Below are positions 61,036 to 63,383 of a DNA stretch of 63,383 bases, in pieces (position 1 is the first letter of the stretch; every line of letters starts with the position of its first letter). The translations under genes and the position numbers were made by a program. The notes beneath the pieces are model-generated. The model saw only the letters and a list, made by a program, of their open reading frames with translations. It was not told the origin of the DNA and made no database searches. This DNA comes from Mitsuokella sp. oral taxon 131 str. W9106 (GTDB taxonomy: Bacteria > Bacillota > Negativicutes > Selenomonadales > Selenomonadaceae), in NCBI RefSeq assembly GCF_000469545.1, contig NZ_KI273066.1, positions 5,859 through 69,241 on the forward strand, in the 5' to 3' direction.

Positions 61036-62160
61036 CTACTTCAACTTCACGAGCTCGTAATCCCGCGTGCCCATGCCGATCTTTTCCGCGTGCTCCAGCG
61101 TTTCCTTCCAACAGATATTCGGGTTGCTGTCGAGAAAATGGTCGTGGTGGTGCTCCCAGCCTTCCTGCGCCAAATGATCGCCGAGCTGACTATTGCGGAT
61201 CGGCGTCATCCTGAGGCACGCATCCGCACACGCCTGGTCGAGTGCGACGGGATCGAACGACGCGAACATGCCGACGTCCGGCAGGATCGGCGCATCGTTC
61301 TCGCCATGGCAGTCGCAGTTCGGAGAAATATCGCGTACGAGATTGACGTGAAAGCAAGGGCGGTCCTGGCAGACTGCCTGCGCGTACTCCGCCATCTTGC
61401 GGTCGAGAAGATCGTTCGCATCCCACTGCTCATTGCTGATCGCATCAAAGCTGCATGCGCCGATGCAGCGGCCGCAGCCTGCGCATACGGCGGGGTCGAT
61501 GAACGCCTTGTTGTTCTCGTAGCGGATCGCATGGGAGCCACAGTTCTTCGCGCACTTGCGGCAGCCGCGGCAGAGTTCCGCGTTCACGACGCACTTTCCA
61601 GACGAGTGCTGCTCCATCTTGCCCGCGCGGCTCCCGCAGCCCATTCCGATGTTCTTGATCGCACCGCCGAAGCCCGTCGCCTCGTGCCCCTTGAAATGCG
61701 CAAGACTGATGAAGATATCGGCATCCATGATGGCGCGTCCGATCTTCGCCGCCTTGACATACTCACCGTTCCTGACGGGGACCTCGACCTCGTCCGTTCC
61801 GCGCAGGCCATCGCCGATGAGGATCTGGCAGCCCGTCGTGACCGTGTTGAACCCGTTAAGATTCGCGCAGTCGAGATGTTCGAGCGCATGCTTGCGGCTG
61901 CCCGGATAGAGCGTATTGCAGTCCGTGAGGAACGGGCGCCCGCCCTGCTCCTTGACAAGATCGGCGATGACCTTTGCGTACTGCGGGCGGAGGAATGCCA
62001 TATTGCCGAGTTCGCCAAAGTGCATTTTGATTGCGACAAACTTCCCATCCATATCGATCGTTTTGATGCCTGCTGCCATGCAGAGTCTGCGCAGCTTCAT
62101 GAGTTGGCTCGTGCCAACCGGCACGCGCCAATCCGTAAAGTAGACCTTCGCTTTCTCCAT
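61036..62160 (-). CDS. DUF362 family protein with two [4Fe-4S] ferredoxin clusters
   Basis: A 374-residue protein. The DUF362 part (about 20-185) has IKMHFGELGN and DADIFISLAHFKGHEATGFGGAIKNIGMGCGSRAGK. Two 4Fe-4S motifs follow at about 192-240: CRGCRKCAKNC and CAGCGRCIGAC. The C-terminal half has VNLVRDISPNCDCHGEND. The function of this family is not established; an anaerobic redox role is likely. GGGAGGG precedes the ATG at 62160. Confidence 0.88.
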   Translation of the reverse strand: MEKAKVYFTDWRVPVGTSQLMKLRRLCMAAGIKTIDMDGKFVAIKMHFGELGNMAFLRPQYAKVIADLVKEQGGRPFLTDCNTLYPGSRKHALEHLDCANLNGFNTVTTGCQILIGDGLRGTDEVEVPVRNGEYVKAAKIGRAIMDADIFISLAHFKGHEATGFGGAIKNIGMGCGSRAGKMEQHSSGKCVVNAELCRGCRKCAKNCGSHAIRYENNKAFIDPAVCAGCGRCIGACSFDAISNEQWDANDLLDRKMAEYAQAVCQDRPCFHVNLVRDISPNCDCHGENDAPILPDVGMFASFDPVALDQACADACLRMTPIRNSQLGDHLAQEGWEHHHDHFLDSNPNICWKETLEHAEKIGMGTRDYELVKLK

Positions 62161-62603
62161 GATACCCTCCCAATAAAATAAAACCATCTTGATAAAACAA
62201 TCTTGCCCCTTGCTCACAGGGACAAGATATCCATATATCCATACATGAAATAACCACCAGAGGCTTTCTCGTCACCTGCTGGCGGTTACTTCTTCATATC
62301 AACCGATCCATATACACTTCTCATACAATAGTTCCATGAGCAAGTTGCCTAGCCCATCGGACTCGCCTCCCATCCATCTCTGCATGTCGGCTTCCATCGG
62401 AAAGGCTGAACACCTGCTTTCCTTTGGCTTATCTATACGATACCATAATCGTCCCTTCCTGTCAATTGGATTTTTAGAAACTTTCAGCAAATTATTGGGC
62501 CAACCGAAACGATCTGTCTTTTATGAAGGAACGATATTGACAATGCCCGTATATATGTTAAAATGAGCGCAGTTTAATTTTAATGCAAAAGGAGGAACCG
62601 TCT
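62161..62603. other. 443-bp intergenic region between divergent genes
   Basis: No convincing gene: the open frames at 62299-62490 (minus) and 62336-62566 (plus) look spurious. It contains two inverted repeats: CTTGCCCCT/AGGGACAAG (62202-62226) in the leader side of the DUF362 gene, and TAACC-x-CCAG/CTGG-x-GGTTA around 62250-62288. The flavodoxin promoter lies at its right end. Confidence 0.5.
62537..62564 (+). promoter_or_regulatory. Promoter of the flavodoxin gene
   Basis: A perfect TTGACA (62537-62542), 16 bp, TAAAAT (62559-62564), about 40 bp before the start. Confidence 0.7.
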
Positions 62604-63086
62604 ATGGGAAAAACACTTGTTGCTTATTTTTCCGCCAGCGGCATCACGGCAAAAGTCGCAAAAAAATTGGCCGACATACGAAATGCCGATCTATATGAGA
62701 TTCGCCCGGAAACGCCGTATACGGAAGACGACCTCAACTGGTCAGACCGCGCCTCACGCACAAGCCTCGAATCGAGCAACCCCGCATCGCGTCCGGCACT
62801 TGCCGACAGGGACGCCAATATCGCAGCGTACGATACAATCTTCTTGGGATTCCCAATTTGGTGGTATAAGGCGCCGCATATCATCAACGCATTCCTAGAA
62901 GCCTACGACTTCTCCGGAAAAAGAATCATCACGTTTGCGACATCGGGCGGCAGCAAATTCGGCAAGACGATGGCCTCGCTTCAGCCGAGCTGCTCGGACA
63001 CGGTCATCTGGAAGCAGGGAGAAGTGCTCAATGGGGATCCGTCGAGGTCAAGAATCACCGAATGGGTCAGCAGCCTGAAACTCTGA
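62604..63086 (+). CDS. Flavodoxin
   Basis: A 160-residue flavodoxin of the short-chain, flavodoxin_4-like type. The FMN phosphate loop is YFSASGITAKVAKKLA (8-23), IFLGFPIWWYKAP surrounds the flavin ring, and ATSGGSKFGKT is the second FMN loop. It acts as a soluble electron carrier or NAD(P)H-linked reductase partner. AAAGGAGG lies before the ATG at 62604. Monocistronic, with its own promoter and terminator. Confidence 0.92.
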   Translation: MGKTLVAYFSASGITAKVAKKLADIRNADLYEIRPETPYTEDDLNWSDRASRTSLESSNPASRPALADRDANIAAYDTIFLGFPIWWYKAPHIINAFLEAYDFSGKRIITFATSGGSKFGKTMASLQPSCSDTVIWKQGEVLNGDPSRSRITEWVSSLKL

Positions 63087-63092
63087 GCAGCA

Positions 63093-63117
63093 GGGACGCG
63101 TCTGCGTCCTCTTTTTG
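63093..63117 (+). terminator. Terminator of the flavodoxin gene
   Basis: GGACGC-GTCT-GCGTCC hairpin (63094-63109) followed by TCTTTTT. Confidence 0.85.
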
Positions 63118-63134
63118 GGCAAAATAAATATCCT

Positions 63135-63160
63135 ACAAAAAAAACCCGACTGCGTCGGGC
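63135..63160 (-). terminator. Terminator of the tRNA-Leu gene
   Basis: CCCGAC-TGC-GTCGGG hairpin (63145-63159); on the minus strand it is followed by eight T. Confidence 0.85.
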
Positions 63161-63172
63161 TGTGCGTTCAAA

Positions 63173-63258
63173 TGGTGCGGTCGATGGGACTTGAACCCAT
63201 ACGTCTTGTGAACACTACCCCCTCAAAGTAGCGCGTCTGCCAATTCCGCCACGACCGC
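63173..63258 (-). tRNA. tRNA-Leu (anticodon GAG)
   Basis: The 86-base minus-strand sequence folds as a class II tRNA: acceptor GCGGTCG/CGACCGC, anticodon loop TTGAGGG (anticodon GAG), long variable arm, T-arm with GGTTCAAGTCC, discriminator A and encoded CCA. Confidence 0.94.
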
Positions 63259-63341
63259 AATATGAAATTGTTGGGCAACCGCCCCTATTCAGACGCAAGC
63301 TCCCTTGCTACACGGCTCGGACTCCTGCGGCTTTCTGCCTA

Positions 63342-63383
63342 TGGTGCGGTTGATGGGACTTGAACCCATACGTCTTGTGAACA
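63342..63383 (-). tRNA. tRNA-Leu, 3' part only (cut by the window edge)
   Basis: CCA plus an acceptor 3' strand CAACCGC, T-arm and part of the variable arm identical to the neighbouring tRNA-Leu except for one acceptor base. Anticodon lies outside the window; it is probably a second tRNA-Leu, in tandem and 84 bp upstream of the first. Confidence 0.8.

Noticed and set aside
62299-62490. 63-residue minus-strand ORF
   Set aside because: No ribosome site, no recognisable domain, and it lies in a low-GC intergenic region between well-defined genes.

Overview
The window looks like a chromosomal segment from a member of the Negativicutes (Selenomonas-like). The genes are mostly Firmicutes types (rnmV, a WalJ-like hydrolase, a SpoVD/FtsI-type penicillin-binding protein, the secG-esterase-rnr-smpB cluster, a DegS-like kinase). 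However, the left end carries a two-partner-secretion (filamentous haemagglutinin type) exoprotein, which is expected only in a cell with an outer membrane. DNA is GC-rich with strong GC preference at third codon positions, so most long open frames opposite real genes are shadows.

Layout. 1-6777: 5'-proximal part of a giant secreted MBG/YDG-repeat adhesin (minus), running off the left edge. 7035-8360: flagellin. 8550-18437 (all minus): smpB, rnr, esterase, secG, penicillin-binding protein, rlmH, HtrA-type protease, WalJ-like hydrolase, Fur/PerR-family repressor. 18668-20590 (plus): a double-length CobT-family protein. 20600-20900: three perfect DnaA boxes and a tRNA-Gln. 20966-22529: orphan PTS GutA-type IIA and UDP-galactopyranose mutase. 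22544-30967: a complete type III-A CRISPR-Cas locus (cas1-cas2, a one-spacer array, cas10-csm2-csm3-csm4-csm5-cas6). 30985-38499: PHP phosphatase, NhaC antiporter, then the operon degS-like kinase / Orn-Lys-Arg decarboxylase / tmk / rnmV / rsmA. 38529-41265: an HNH nuclease and a C5 methyltransferase that form a restriction-modification pair. 41422-46194: NOSP-family protein, FtsW, TrmB, an AcoR-like regulator, a small membrane protein. 46257-50308: ridA, nrdD (with NrdR boxes), an MFS exporter. 50449-52205: rfbC, a 3D-domain cell-wall protein and a decayed small gene. 52206-59486: an aspartate/dicarboxylate island (aspA, DASS transporter, LysR regulator, Asp/Glu racemase, GlnK/GlnL-like two-component pair). 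59797-63383: HD-GYP protein, DUF362 ferredoxin-like protein, flavodoxin, and one complete plus one partial tRNA-Leu.

The most notable observations are: (1) a near-identical 17-bp operator, TTGTAT-N5-ATACAA, at the promoters of aspA and of the two-component system, with a variant at the dicarboxylate transporter, suggesting a local C4-dicarboxylate/aspartate regulon; (2) a fused CobT-CobT protein with one intact and one degenerate domain, resembling a single-chain version of the ArsA/ArsB pair; (3) an intact type III-A CRISPR machinery with only one spacer and no cyclic-oligoadenylate effector beside it; (4) two divergent promoters that appear to share one palindromic -35 hexamer; and (5) an AAA+ enhancer-binding-type regulator without the GAFTGA loop. 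All functional calls come from reading motifs; no database search was run.
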